Below, piece after piece: positions 1 to 7,559 of a stretch of DNA of 34,649 bases. A model generated the notes under the pieces. The model worked only from the letters and a program-made list of their open reading frames with translations, did no database searches and was not told the DNA's origin. Source of the stretch: Anaerolineales bacterium UBA5797 (GTDB taxonomy: Bacteria; Chloroflexota; Anaerolineae; Anaerolineales; Villigracilaceae); contig DIDP01000003.1 in the NCBI GenBank assembly GCA_002418205.1, forward strand, positions 1 to 34,649, written 5' to 3'. A program made the position numbers and the translations under genes. How positions within the stretch are numbered: the stretch's first letter is position 1; each line of letters starts with the position of its first letter.

Positions 1-4
1 CTAG

Positions 5-1333
5 CTAGTTGCCGGTGATCACAGCTTGATGTTTTGTCCAAAAGTCGGCAATGATATCCCCCAACTTCGCATTCGCCTCGAGCAACCTTTCGCGGATCGG
101 TGATATATCCACCCGCCCCGAAATGATCTTCTCCAACGGGAGGGACAGTTTCTGGTCGCCCATTACGATGGCGCCCAGCAAAGTATTCTCCCCAACCAGC
201 AGGCGCAGGCGGTTCACATCAAAACCTGTCTGTGCCACGATGGCCTCGGGCAGATGACGCCATGTTTCGCTGTCGCCGCGTGCAATGCCGATCAGGTCGT
301 TATCGCGTCCGCGTCCGACCGTGCCGATGATCGTGGTCGTCAACCCCGCCAGGCGCGTCACATTGAACGGCGTGGATTTTATATATGCGGTCTTCTTCCC
401 AGCCATGTTCAGACCGGCGGTATATCCCTGCTGGCGCGCCGGTCCCCACAAACTATCGAGGACGGAGCGTTTGGTGATCGGATCATATACCTGCGCCACA
501 TCGCCCGCCGCATAAACATCCGGATCATTCGTCTGCATGTTTTCGTTGATGAGAATGCCGCGATCGATTGCCAACCCGGCCTGCTTCGCCAACTCCACGC
601 GTGGACGGATCCCGATGGCATACGCGACCAGATTACATTTCAACGTCCGTCCATCCAGCAGGCGGACGCCGTTGACACGATCCTTTTTCCCGAGCACTTC
701 GATGACTTCGGCGTGATGGTGTAATTGCACGCCCTCCTCCTGAAGGCGATGTTCGACGATTTTGGATTCCTGCTCGTCGAGCACATTGCTCCAATAGCGA
801 TCTCCGCGCAGCAAATAATGGACCTTCACGCCGCGTGCAAGCAATCCTTCGACCAATTCGAGCGCAGTGATCCCGCCACCCACAACCACCGCAGTCCTGC
901 CGCGCCGGGCAAGGTTCAAAATGCGCCTGGCATCCTCCATGTGATCGAGTTTGAGCACACCTTCAAGGTTTGCACCGGGGACCTCCAATGGCACAGCCTG
1001 CGCGCCGACCGCGATCAACAAACGGTCATAGGTGATCGAAGTCCCTCCCTCCATCTCCAACGTACGCTCATCCCGTTTGATCCTCGCCACCCGCCCTCTA
1101 ACGTAACGGAAATTCATCCTGCGATAATCGTCCGCCGTGCGCGGGAACAAGGCTTTATCGTGCAGTTCACCCGTCAGGTAATAGGCAAGCCCGGGACGTG
1201 AATAATAGCCATGCGGGTCATCGCCGATCATGATGATCTCTGCCCCGCGCTCATCAGGAGATGGATGCATCGCACGGATCGCTTCGATCGCCGCCAGGCC
1301 TGCCACACCGGAACCGATGATCACATATCTCAT
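5..1333 (-). CDS. FAD-dependent NAD(P)H oxidoreductase (pyridine nucleotide-disulfide family)
   Basis: The 442-residue protein has the two-dinucleotide-fold architecture of the NADH oxidase / rubredoxin reductase / NirB N-terminal group. The FAD-binding GSGVAG motif is at residues 7-12, the second (NAD(P)) fold has VGGGITALE at about 151-159, and the FAD ribityl motif YAAGDV is at 274-279. No redox-active CxxC typical of disulfide reductases stands in the first domain, so electrons probably pass to a separate acceptor. The start codon overlaps the stop of the upstream ferredoxin gene (ATGA), so the two are translationally coupled and probably form one redox unit, with NAD(P)H oxidised by the flavoprotein and electrons exchanged with the ferredoxin. 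The real substrate cannot be read from sequence. The stop codon is five bases from the window edge, so further operon genes may lie outside. Confidence 0.85.
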   Translation of the reverse strand: MRYVIIGSGVAGLAAIEAIRAMHPSPDERGAEIIMIGDDPHGYYSRPGLAYYLTGELHDKALFPRTADDYRRMNFRYVRGRVARIKRDERTLEMEGGTSITYDRLLIAVGAQAVPLEVPGANLEGVLKLDHMEDARRILNLARRGRTAVVVGGGITALELVEGLLARGVKVHYLLRGDRYWSNVLDEQESKIVEHRLQEEGVQLHHHAEVIEVLGKKDRVNGVRLLDGRTLKCNLVAYAIGIRPRVELAKQAGLAIDRGILINENMQTNDPDVYAAGDVAQVYDPITKRSVLDSLWGPARQQGYTAGLNMAGKKTAYIKSTPFNVTRLAGLTTTIIGTVGRGRDNDLIGIARGDSETWRHLPEAIVAQTGFDVNRLRLLVGENTLLGAIVMGDQKLSLPLEKIISGRVDISPIRERLLEANAKLGDIIADFWTKHQAVITGN

Positions 1334-1596
1334 GATTTCCCCTTTACGAACAGATCGGTCTTCTCAAAACGCAAAACCCCGCGCGGACAGCGCGCCACGC
1401 ATTCGCCGCACGTCAGGCATTGACTGTGGACCACCGGCTCACCGCGCCAGGCATGGGCACGGACGTCAATGCCGATCGGGCAGTTGTAGGTACAAATCCC
1501 ACATTGCACACAACGCGCGGGATCCGGGACCACATGTCCCGAAGAAAGAACCGTATGTTTGTCCGCAGCTTGTTTGAGGATCGAGATTAAGCCCAT
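1330..1596 (-). CDS. two-cluster 4Fe-4S ferredoxin-type protein
   Basis: This 88-residue protein carries two complete CxxCxxCxxxCP motifs: C29/C32/C35/C39 and C60/C63/C66/C70. It should bind two [4Fe-4S] clusters. It is soluble, with no signal peptide or membrane segment. The gene overlaps the following FAD oxidoreductase by four bases, which supports a dedicated electron-transfer pair. The spacing between motifs (20 residues) is shorter than in classic 2[4Fe-4S] ferredoxins with long insertions and resembles the dicluster domains attached to flavin oxidoreductases. There is no strong ribosome-binding site before the chosen ATG. A plausible promoter lies about 50 bp upstream. Confidence 0.85.
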   Translation of the reverse strand: MGLISILKQAADKHTVLSSGHVVPDPARCVQCGICTYNCPIGIDVRAHAWRGEPVVHSQCLTCGECVARCPRGVLRFEKTDLFVKGKS

Positions 1597-1646
1597 ATCT
1601 GATAAATAGTCGTCCCAGCCTGAAAAAGGTTACGGCTGATTTACCC

Positions 1647-1675
1647 ATTATGAGACACGCCATGGAAAAATACAA
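1647..1675 (-). promoter_or_regulatory. possible sigma-70 promoter for the ferredoxin/oxidoreductase pair
   Basis: On the minus strand TTGTAT (1675-1670) and CATAAT (1652-1647) are separated by 17 bp. They match the consensus at 4/6 and 5/6. The inferred start of transcription, near 1640, would give a leader of roughly 45 nt before the ferredoxin ATG at 1596. This rests only on motif matching. Confidence 0.3.
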
Positions 1676-1739
1676 ATGACAAAAGTCAACAAAAAATACC
1701 CGATTTGCAATGCAATCTCCCCGAACCTGTCAATTCCCG

Positions 1740-1774
1740 AAAAAAAAAACAGAGCTGCCTCACGGCAACTCTGT
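1740..1774 (-). terminator. rho-independent terminator of the cold-shock gene
   Basis: Read on the minus strand, an 11-bp stem (ACAGAGTTGCC with GGCAGCTCTGT, one G-U pair) with a GTGA loop is followed by a run of about ten U residues. It lies some 40 bp past the cold-shock stop codon and is a textbook intrinsic terminator. Confidence 0.85.
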
Positions 1775-1792
1775 CTGGTTCGCAAAACTTAA

Positions 1793-1806
1793 GTCGGCAA
1801 GCCGAC
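1793..1806. repeat. short perfect inverted repeat after the cold-shock gene
   Basis: GTCGGC-AA-GCCGAC is a 6-bp inverted repeat with a two-base centre. It lies between the cold-shock stop codon and the terminator. It could be a REP-like fragment or an RNA-stabilising hairpin. No second exact copy was noticed in the window. Confidence 0.4.
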
Positions 1807-1816
1807 AGGCTCAGTC

Positions 1817-2029
1817 TTACGAGATGGGCACCACATTGGCGGCCTGCAAACCTTTGGGTCCTTCTTCAATGGAAAACTCCACTTTCTGCTCGGCCTCCAG
1901 CTTGCGGTATCCATCTGACTGGATGGCGCTGAAGTGCACGAACACATCCTCACCATCTTCGCGGCCGATGAAACCATAGCCCTTGGTGGCGTTGAACCAC
2001 TTGACGGTTCCGACAATACGATCTGACAT
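1817..2029 (-). CDS. csp: cold-shock domain protein (CspA family)
   Basis: This is a 70-residue single cold-shock domain protein. It has the RNP1 motif KGYGFIG and the RNP2 motif VFVHFSAI, with the usual GTVKWFNATKGYG start. It binds single-stranded RNA/DNA and acts as an RNA chaperone. The frame stays open upstream, but the ATG at 2029 is chosen because it gives the standard family N terminus (MSDRIVGTVKWF) and has AGGAG about nine bases before it. The gene is monocistronic: promoter and structured leader upstream, strong intrinsic terminator downstream. Confidence 0.95.
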   Translation of the reverse strand: MSDRIVGTVKWFNATKGYGFIGREDGEDVFVHFSAIQSDGYRKLEAEQKVEFSIEEGPKGLQAANVVPIS

Positions 2030-2136
2030 CTTACATCTCCTGCTGAGAAAAAATTTTATGCCCGTCACCTTTACGCTTTCAAAGGCGATCCGGGCACGAT
2101 GCACGCAAGGTTATCATGTCCGAAAATTTGTGTCAA
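2030..2136 (-). promoter_or_regulatory. cold-shock gene promoter and structured 5' leader
   Basis: A perfect TTGACA lies at 2136-2131 and overlaps the stop codon of the PHP gene. A weak GATAAC -10 candidate is at 2115-2110 with a 15-bp spacer. The inferred leader of about 70 nt holds a long hairpin at 2095-2060, with outer arms GCCCG/CGGGC and inner arms CGCCTTT/AAAGGTG (one G-U pair). It is followed by an A/U-rich run and then AGGAG before the ATG. Long structured leaders that respond to temperature are known for csp mRNAs. Whether this one does is inference. Confidence 0.45.
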
Positions 2137-2786
2137 GCCTTGTGTAACATCTTATAAGCGGAGGCGTAACGGGATGCCAGATGCACCCACGGAGACGACA
2201 ATTTGACCTTCGGACTCCCGCTGCGGATGACCTGCCGCATCCCCTCCGGACCCTCGAACTGCTCCAGCAAAAGGACGCTTCGCCCCAACTCGAACGCCGT
2301 GTGCGCGTCCGAGCCGACCGTCCCGGCGACGTTATGTCTTTCGGCAAATGTCTGCGCCTCGCGGTTGGATCGGGAATCCATGCAGCGCGAGTTGAAGACT
2401 TCAATGGCGTCCACCTCCGGGAGGATTTCGAGCAGGTCATCCTCCCGCCAGGCGCCGTTCCGCAACCGGTCGAACGGATGCGAAACGCTGATAAACGCAC
2501 CCTGCAGTTTCAGGCGTCGGATCGTCTCTTGCGGGGTGAGATACGGAGGGATTCCCTCGGTCACGAACGCGGCAAGGATCTCGCCGCGGGTCGTCATGAT
2601 CTCCTCGCCCACGATGACCCGTTCCGGGTCCAATGCCTGAGCCGCCCGCGCGCCCGCGATCGTATTGTGATCGGTCACCACCACGCGATCGATCCCCTTG
2701 CAGCGGCAGGTCTCCACAAGTTTTTGGGGCGAAGTGAGGCAATCTTTTGAAAAAATGGTATGGCAGTGAAACTCGACGCGTAACAT
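2133..2786 (-). CDS. PHP-domain metal-dependent phosphoesterase
   Basis: The 217-residue protein has the PHP-domain ligand set. HCH is at residues 7-9, TDHN at 38-41, a GEE motif near 60-62, SHPFD near 100, and SDAHT towards the C terminus. PHP proteins are metal-dependent phosphoesterases, and stand-alone members act on nucleotides, nucleotide-derived metabolites or histidinol phosphate. The protein is short, so it is the single-domain class (TrpH/RNase AM-like) and not a polymerase PHP domain. The frame is open further upstream, but MLRVEFHCH is the normal family start. A TACAAT box ends six bases before this ATG and there is no ribosome-binding site, suggesting a leaderless message. The gene is divergent from the SPFH-like gene. 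Confidence 0.8.
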   Translation of the reverse strand: MLRVEFHCHTIFSKDCLTSPQKLVETCRCKGIDRVVVTDHNTIAGARAAQALDPERVIVGEEIMTTRGEILAAFVTEGIPPYLTPQETIRRLKLQGAFISVSHPFDRLRNGAWREDDLLEILPEVDAIEVFNSRCMDSRSNREAQTFAERHNVAGTVGSDAHTAFELGRSVLLLEQFEGPEGMRQVIRSGSPKVKLSSPWVHLASRYASAYKMLHKA

Positions 2787-2811
2787 TTCACGATTGTACC
2801 TTGTACTGCGG

Positions 2812-2839
2812 TTGGCACAATGTGACATTTTGTTATAAA
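2812..2839 (+). promoter_or_regulatory. promoter of the SPFH-like gene pair, apparently leaderless
   Basis: TTGGCA (2812-2817) and TATAAA (2834-2839) are each 5/6 to consensus with a 16-bp spacer. The ATG is at 2850, only ten bases past the -10 box, so the mRNA would start about four bases before, or at, the start codon. No ribosome-binding site is present. Confidence 0.55.
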
Positions 2840-2849
2840 ATTCATCCAC

Positions 2850-4520
2850 ATGGACGGTTCATCATCTTTCAGGAAGAAGTGGTTGTATATCATAGGGTGG
2901 TTGGCGATCCTGCTGATTGTTTATGGATGGCAGATCGTTCGCATGGGTGGCGTGATTGCCAGCGAAGTGGACATCTTCGTTGACCTGGTTTGCATCTTCC
3001 CCATATTGCTTTTATTATGGATGGCATTCTTTTCGCAATTTGTCCTCCCGGTACAGACGTTTGGCGACCGGCAGAAAATCTTCAACCGGTTGATTGCATA
3101 TCTATTCGGCAGTCATGGACCTGCATTGTTCATCGAAAATGGAGAGATCAAAGAGCATTCTGGTGAACGACTAAAGAAAGGTCCCGGGGTGCTGTGGCTC
3201 GATTCCGCGAGCGCCGCGGTCACTCGCACGGCAGTCGCAATTAAACAAACAATCGGTCCCGGGGTGCACTTCATCGAAAAGGGAGAATTCATTGCCGGCA
3301 CCGTGGATCTGCATACCCAGTTCCAGTCACTCGGTCCAAGAGAAGAAGATAAGCCATTTGCAGAAAAGTTGGAAGATCAAAGCAATGAAGAATATCAACA
3401 AATCCAAGATCGCCGGAGGATGGTCAGTGCGTTAACTCGTGATGGCATCGAAGTCATCCCGAATATCTCTGTTGTCTTCAGAGTCGATACGGGATTCCCG
3501 ACAAAGGAAATCGAACCAGGGTCAAGATTCGGATACCGCGCCGGTGTTACCAGGAAAGCCAAAGAGAACGAAAAACTTGACCAGGAAGCAATCCGCAAAG
3601 CGATCATTGGACAAGGCGTCAACTTGAACGCCCTGCCTGATGAAAACCGCAGGCGGCTCGCCTGGAACGAACTTCCCGGCGCGCTGGCTATCGATGTCTG
3701 GCGCGAATATGTGGGGAAGTTCACCCTGGACGAATTATTTTCACAAACACAGACCATCCCTCCTCCGCCTGAAAAACTCCCCCAACCCACCGAGGAGGAA
3801 GTTGATCCATTAAGCCAGCCTTTACAAGTCAGCCCCACCCGAAATACATGGCGGGACGGTCTCGCAACCATGCTCCGTGAGCTTAATCTCATGATGTGGT
3901 GGGCGATCAAAAAACTTGAAGGCAGGAAAGAAAACAAGCCACAAAAACCGATTCCTCCTGAGCCGCCCGTCCCGGACAACAACAAAAAGGATGAATCTAA
4001 AAAGGTCACTGCGCTGAAGGTTGTAAACGAGATGGTCAAGGCGCGCCTGACCCAGTTTGATGTGGACATCCTGGATGACAATGGAAAACGCGGAGAAGGC
4101 AAAATTGAAAGCGACGAGTACAAATTACTCCAGGAACGTGGTCTTAAAGTTCTAAATGTAAGCATTGGAAGTTTGAGGTTAAGTCCCACAGTGGACGAGC
4201 AATTGATCAAGCAATGGTCTGCCACTTGGTTTAACAATGCCAGGGCTGAAAGTGAACAGATCGACCGCAAGAGAAATATCCTTGAAACCTCCGCCCGTGA
4301 GCAGGCACTGATCAGGTATGCAGAAGTGGTCAGCCGCGAGATCAATGATCTGGCAAAGAAGGGAAAGCCGGATCCCAAAGGTACGCTCAAGACCCTGCTC
4401 ATGCGCTCGCGTGCGTTGATCCGAAGTGGTGAACACAGCGAACAACTCCGCCGCCGCATGAGCACCGAATTGGAAGAGATCGAAGATATGATCAAATGGA
4501 TGGAGGCAAACGGCAAATGA
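2850..4520 (+). CDS. SPFH/band 7-like membrane protein, first of a pair
   Basis: This 556-residue protein has two N-terminal membrane segments (about 11-31 and 45-67) and a large soluble region. Several stretches resemble SPFH/stomatin domains: GPALFIENGEI (90-100), GPGVLWLDSASAAV (111-124), GIEVIPNISVVFRV (199-212), and near the C terminus a glutamate/arginine-rich helix after LKVLNVSIGSLRL. Proline- and charge-rich linkers interrupt the middle (about 324-390). SPFH proteins form oligomeric membrane scaffolds. No catalytic motif is seen and I do not know a specific function. The start at 2850 is supported by the promoter and by keeping the first membrane segment. The gene overlaps the next by four bases. 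Confidence 0.7.
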   Translation: MDGSSSFRKKWLYIIGWLAILLIVYGWQIVRMGGVIASEVDIFVDLVCIFPILLLLWMAFFSQFVLPVQTFGDRQKIFNRLIAYLFGSHGPALFIENGEIKEHSGERLKKGPGVLWLDSASAAVTRTAVAIKQTIGPGVHFIEKGEFIAGTVDLHTQFQSLGPREEDKPFAEKLEDQSNEEYQQIQDRRRMVSALTRDGIEVIPNISVVFRVDTGFPTKEIEPGSRFGYRAGVTRKAKENEKLDQEAIRKAIIGQGVNLNALPDENRRRLAWNELPGALAIDVWREYVGKFTLDELFSQTQTIPPPPEKLPQPTEEEVDPLSQPLQVSPTRNTWRDGLATMLRELNLMMWWAIKKLEGRKENKPQKPIPPEPPVPDNNKKDESKKVTALKVVNEMVKARLTQFDVDILDDNGKRGEGKIESDEYKLLQERGLKVLNVSIGSLRLSPTVDEQLIKQWSATWFNNARAESEQIDRKRNILETSAREQALIRYAEVVSREINDLAKKGKPDPKGTLKTLLMRSRALIRSGEHSEQLRRRMSTELEEIEDMIKWMEANGK

Positions 4521-6142
4521 CCGTATTGACTTCCTCATCCACGGTATCTGCAAACGAGACGACCCTGCAAAAGGAACAGAAACTGTTCAGTGAGTATTTT
4601 GTTCGTCTGCGCGATGCGTTCCTCAACAGATTGTTCGACCTCAGGCCTCAAAAAGCAATTCGCAGGCTGCAATACCTGATCTTCCTGTTCTTCCTAACCG
4701 GTTTCCTGCTCAGCCTGAGATTCTACCCATTACGGCTATGGGGGGAATATCTTCAGGATATTTTTTACTACCTATTCAATCCGACCTATGCTGCAAACTA
4801 CATTGGGAATCCATTCAGGAGTTTTTTCCTTTTCGCATACACCGCGGTGACAGACGCCCGCACGCTTCAATATCTGCCGATCGTACTGGCCCCCTTTTTC
4901 ATCGCCTTACAATCTGCCGCCATCTATCTTGCAGATATCTTTGAGTTGGAAGAGATAAGGGTTGCCCGGGCGTTTATTTGGGAAGTGGCTCTCTCAGGAA
5001 GTGATGAAACCATTCGCGTCATGCAGGGAGAGATTTCAGAGGAACACAGGACCTCTCCCAACTATTTGATCGGTGGTCCTGGCAAGGTCATTGTTGATCT
5101 TGACTCGGTAGCCTTGTTTGAAAAACCGGACGGCACGCCTCACATCATCGGTCCCACCGGAAAAGAACCCGGGGGTAAAGCCACGCTGGATGGATTTGAA
5201 CGCTTCCGCCAGGCGATTGACCTGCGTGACCATTATATAGAATTACGCGACCAGGATCCAAAATCGTCCGCCGTGAAAAGCCGCAGCCTGGATGGGATCC
5301 CCATCACCGCGACGGATGTACGTTTCATGTTCAGCGTTTATCGTGAGGGACAAAAGCCCGACGACAATCACCCCTACCCCTTCGGCAAAAAAGCCATCGA
5401 ACAACTGATCTACAGGGCTACTTCACGCGTGACACCTGACGCGACGAATCCGTCCACTTTCGAATTCTCATGGGTCAATAACATGATCAGTCTGATCCGT
5501 GGCAGATTGGGTGGGTTCATGAATGAACACAACCTGACTGCCTATCTCGCAAGCATTGGCATGCCTGAGTTCGAAAAGGCAAAACAGCAGGAAGAGAAAA
5601 TCGTCGAACAGATTCAACAACTCGCGACATCGAAAACAGAAGACCAGCCCAAAGGCAGGGAGATCAAGCCTCCACCTGAATTCTTTGCGCGTTACAAGAT
5701 CAAGAATCTCTTTGCACAATTCGCAGAGGAATTTACAAAAGACTCCAAAGACCGGGGAGTGGAACTTCACTGGATTGGCGTCGGCACATGGAGGACACCC
5801 ATCGAGATTGTCCCTGAAAAACATCTGGAAGCCTGGAAGATCAGCCGCGAGAACATCGGCAAGGGAAGCGATAAAGCCATGGAGGATGCGAAGAACGAGG
5901 CGACCATTCAGGAATGGATGTCCTTGATTCAAGACGTTCCTATTGCTGCATACCAGAATGCCATGGAAAACCAAATCGGGCACAAGAATACCATCCAGGC
6001 TGTGATCTTAGCTTTCAGACAACAACTGATAGAAGCTGCAGAATTTTTGAGGGCTAACAATAAAATTGTTTCACCTGACATTGTTCAGGCAATTGCCTAC
6101 ATTGATTCAATGTTTGGCTACCATTGGGCAGGAAGACCGTAA
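4517..6142 (+). CDS. SPFH/band 7-like membrane protein, second of a pair
   Basis: This 541-residue protein has the same plan as its upstream neighbour: hydrophobic segments at about 52-70 and 118-140, followed by SPFH-like motifs GGPGKVIVDLDSVALFE (186-202) and SLDGIPITATDVRFMFSVYR (257-276). A Gln/Glu/Lys-rich helical region lies around 350-420. The ATG at 4517 is chosen because it overlaps the previous stop (ATGA) and has GGAGG about ten bases upstream. The two proteins probably assemble together as a hetero-oligomer. This is inferred from shared architecture and coupling, not from any known homologue. The psuG gene follows 13 bp downstream in the same direction. Confidence 0.7.
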   Translation: MTVLTSSSTVSANETTLQKEQKLFSEYFVRLRDAFLNRLFDLRPQKAIRRLQYLIFLFFLTGFLLSLRFYPLRLWGEYLQDIFYYLFNPTYAANYIGNPFRSFFLFAYTAVTDARTLQYLPIVLAPFFIALQSAAIYLADIFELEEIRVARAFIWEVALSGSDETIRVMQGEISEEHRTSPNYLIGGPGKVIVDLDSVALFEKPDGTPHIIGPTGKEPGGKATLDGFERFRQAIDLRDHYIELRDQDPKSSAVKSRSLDGIPITATDVRFMFSVYREGQKPDDNHPYPFGKKAIEQLIYRATSRVTPDATNPSTFEFSWVNNMISLIRGRLGGFMNEHNLTAYLASIGMPEFEKAKQQEEKIVEQIQQLATSKTEDQPKGREIKPPPEFFARYKIKNLFAQFAEEFTKDSKDRGVELHWIGVGTWRTPIEIVPEKHLEAWKISRENIGKGSDKAMEDAKNEATIQEWMSLIQDVPIAAYQNAMENQIGHKNTIQAVILAFRQQLIEAAEFLRANNKIVSPDIVQAIAYIDSMFGYHWAGRP

Positions 6143-6155
6143 CCTATACATAATT

Positions 6156-7085
6156 ATGTCCTTTCATGATGATCTGGTTACTGCAAGTGAAATCAAGCGC
6201 GCCCAAAAGATCTCGCTCCCCATCGTCGCGCTCGAATCGACCGTGCTGACGCATGGATTGCCGCGCCCGCAAAATTTGCAGTTGGCGCGCGATATGGAAC
6301 GGGCGGTCCGTGAGCAGGGCGCAACTCCCGCCACCATCGGTTTCCTGGATGGCTATCTCCACATCGGCATGAACGATGCGGAACTGGAACGGCTGGCAAA
6401 CGAGAAGGAGCCTTACAAGGTCGGTCCGCGCGATTTTGCGACAGTGATCACCAACGAAGCATGTGGTGGCACAACCGTCGCCGGGACGATGCTCGCCTGC
6501 AAACACGCCAATATCAAGGTCTTTGCCACCGGCGGAATCGGCGGCGTGCACCGTGAGTCGCACTTCGATGTTTCAGCGGATTTGCATGCATTGGCGGGCA
6601 TCCCTATGATCGTCGTCTGTGCGGGGGCAAAGGCGATCCTCGACCTGCCCGCCACGCTCGAAGTTCTCGAAACGATGAGCGTGCCGGTCATCGGTTACGG
6701 CACGGACGACTTCCCGGCGTTCTACTCGCGCGAAAGCGGTCTCGGGGTCACGGAGACTCTCGATAACCCGCAGGACATCGTCGATTTTGCGAAGGCCCAT
6801 TGGGACGCGGGTTTGCAGAGCGCGGTGCTCGTGGCGAACCCGGTCCCTGAAGCGGAGGCAATTCCAAAGTCCGAGATGGAACCGTGGATCGAACAGGCAA
6901 ACACAGAGGCTCGTGAGAAGGAAATCCACGGCAAGGAGGTCACGCCCTTCCTCCTCAATCGCATCAACGAGTTGAGCAAGGGCAGGTCCATGCGCGCCAA
7001 TCTCTCCCTGTTGTTGAACAACGCCCGGCTCGCGGCGCAGATCGCACGCGCATTGCGTCACAGCGAACGGAGAAAATTGGCATGA
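6156..7085 (+). CDS. psuG: pseudouridine-5'-phosphate glycosidase
   Basis: The 309-residue protein matches the PsuG/IndA family across its length. It has ALESTVLTHGLP with Glu27, PYKVGPRDF with Lys88, the TGGIGGVHR glycine-rich loop (125-133), and CAGAKAILDLPATLE with Lys159. The enzyme reversibly splits pseudouridine 5'-phosphate into uracil and ribose 5-phosphate, using a lysine-linked intermediate. An ATG 90 bp upstream exists but lies inside the previous gene, and MSFHDDLVTAS is a normal family start. No pseudouridine kinase (psuK) is adjacent, so the substrate would have to come from a kinase elsewhere or from other turnover. The stop overlaps the next start (ATGA). Confidence 0.93.
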   Translation: MSFHDDLVTASEIKRAQKISLPIVALESTVLTHGLPRPQNLQLARDMERAVREQGATPATIGFLDGYLHIGMNDAELERLANEKEPYKVGPRDFATVITNEACGGTTVAGTMLACKHANIKVFATGGIGGVHRESHFDVSADLHALAGIPMIVVCAGAKAILDLPATLEVLETMSVPVIGYGTDDFPAFYSRESGLGVTETLDNPQDIVDFAKAHWDAGLQSAVLVANPVPEAEAIPKSEMEPWIEQANTEAREKEIHGKEVTPFLLNRINELSKGRSMRANLSLLLNNARLAAQIARALRHSERRKLA

Positions 7086-7474
7086 AAAATGGATTTACGC
7101 TGACCGAAGTCTTCAAGGTGTCTGCATCCGAAATCCATAATGCCTGGTTGAGCAGTGAAGGACATACCGCCATGACGGGCAGTCCTGCCAATGTGGATGG
7201 AAGGGTGGGCGGGAAATTCGCAGCCTGGGATGGATACATCTTCGGCACTACCCTCGAACTGACGCCGGACCAACGCATCGTTCAAGCCTGGCGGACGTCT
7301 GAATTCCCGGACGAAGCGCCGGATTCCCGCCTTGAAGTTTTGCTCGAAGAGACTGGAAACGGCACGAGGCTCACGCTCACCCACACGGACATGCCCGAAG
7401 GTCAGGTGGATTCCTACAGGCAGGGCTGGGAGGATTTTTATTTCAAGCCAATGAGGGAGTATTTCGGGGGTTGA
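7082..7474 (+). CDS. SRPBCC (AHSA1/START-like) domain protein
   Basis: This 130-residue protein is of the size and pattern of bacterial AHSA1-type SRPBCC proteins: an early V-x-A-x-x-x-I-x-x-AW segment, then GGKFAAWDGYIFG, VQAWR, a TRLTLTH strand and a final W-x-x-F-Y-F-x-P-M-R-E-Y helix. Such proteins form a helix-grip fold with a deep hydrophobic ligand pocket. The ligand cannot be predicted. It overlaps psuG by four bases, so it is co-translated with it, but a shared pathway is not obvious. Confidence 0.8.
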   Translation: MKNGFTLTEVFKVSASEIHNAWLSSEGHTAMTGSPANVDGRVGGKFAAWDGYIFGTTLELTPDQRIVQAWRTSEFPDEAPDSRLEVLLEETGNGTRLTLTHTDMPEGQVDSYRQGWEDFYFKPMREYFGG

Positions 7475-7493
7475 ACTACGTACACTGCACATC

Positions 7494-7522
7494 TTGACAA
7501 ACTAGAACAAATGTTCTAAAAT
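7494..7522 (+). promoter_or_regulatory. near-consensus promoter overlapped by a LexA/DinR-like operator
   Basis: TTGACA (7494-7499), a 17-bp spacer and TAAAAT (7517-7522) form a strong sigma-70 promoter. Inside the spacer and touching the -10 box is AGAACAAATGTTCT (7504-7517), a palindrome with GAAC-N4-GTTC half-sites. It matches the core of the Gram-positive LexA (DinR) box. A repressor bound there would block the promoter, so damage-inducible expression of the next two genes is a reasonable hypothesis. The LexA specificity of this organism is unknown. AAAGGAGG precedes the ATG at 7560. Confidence 0.6.
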
Positions 7523-7559
7523 CATCTCACCTGTCAACCCATCGACAAAGGAGGTCGAG

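Noticed and set aside
3395..4516. Long minus-strand open frame (about 373 codons) opposite the first SPFH-like gene
   Set aside because: It is antisense to a well-supported gene, its translation is Ser/Arg/Leu-rich without domains, and it has no ribosome-binding site or promoter.
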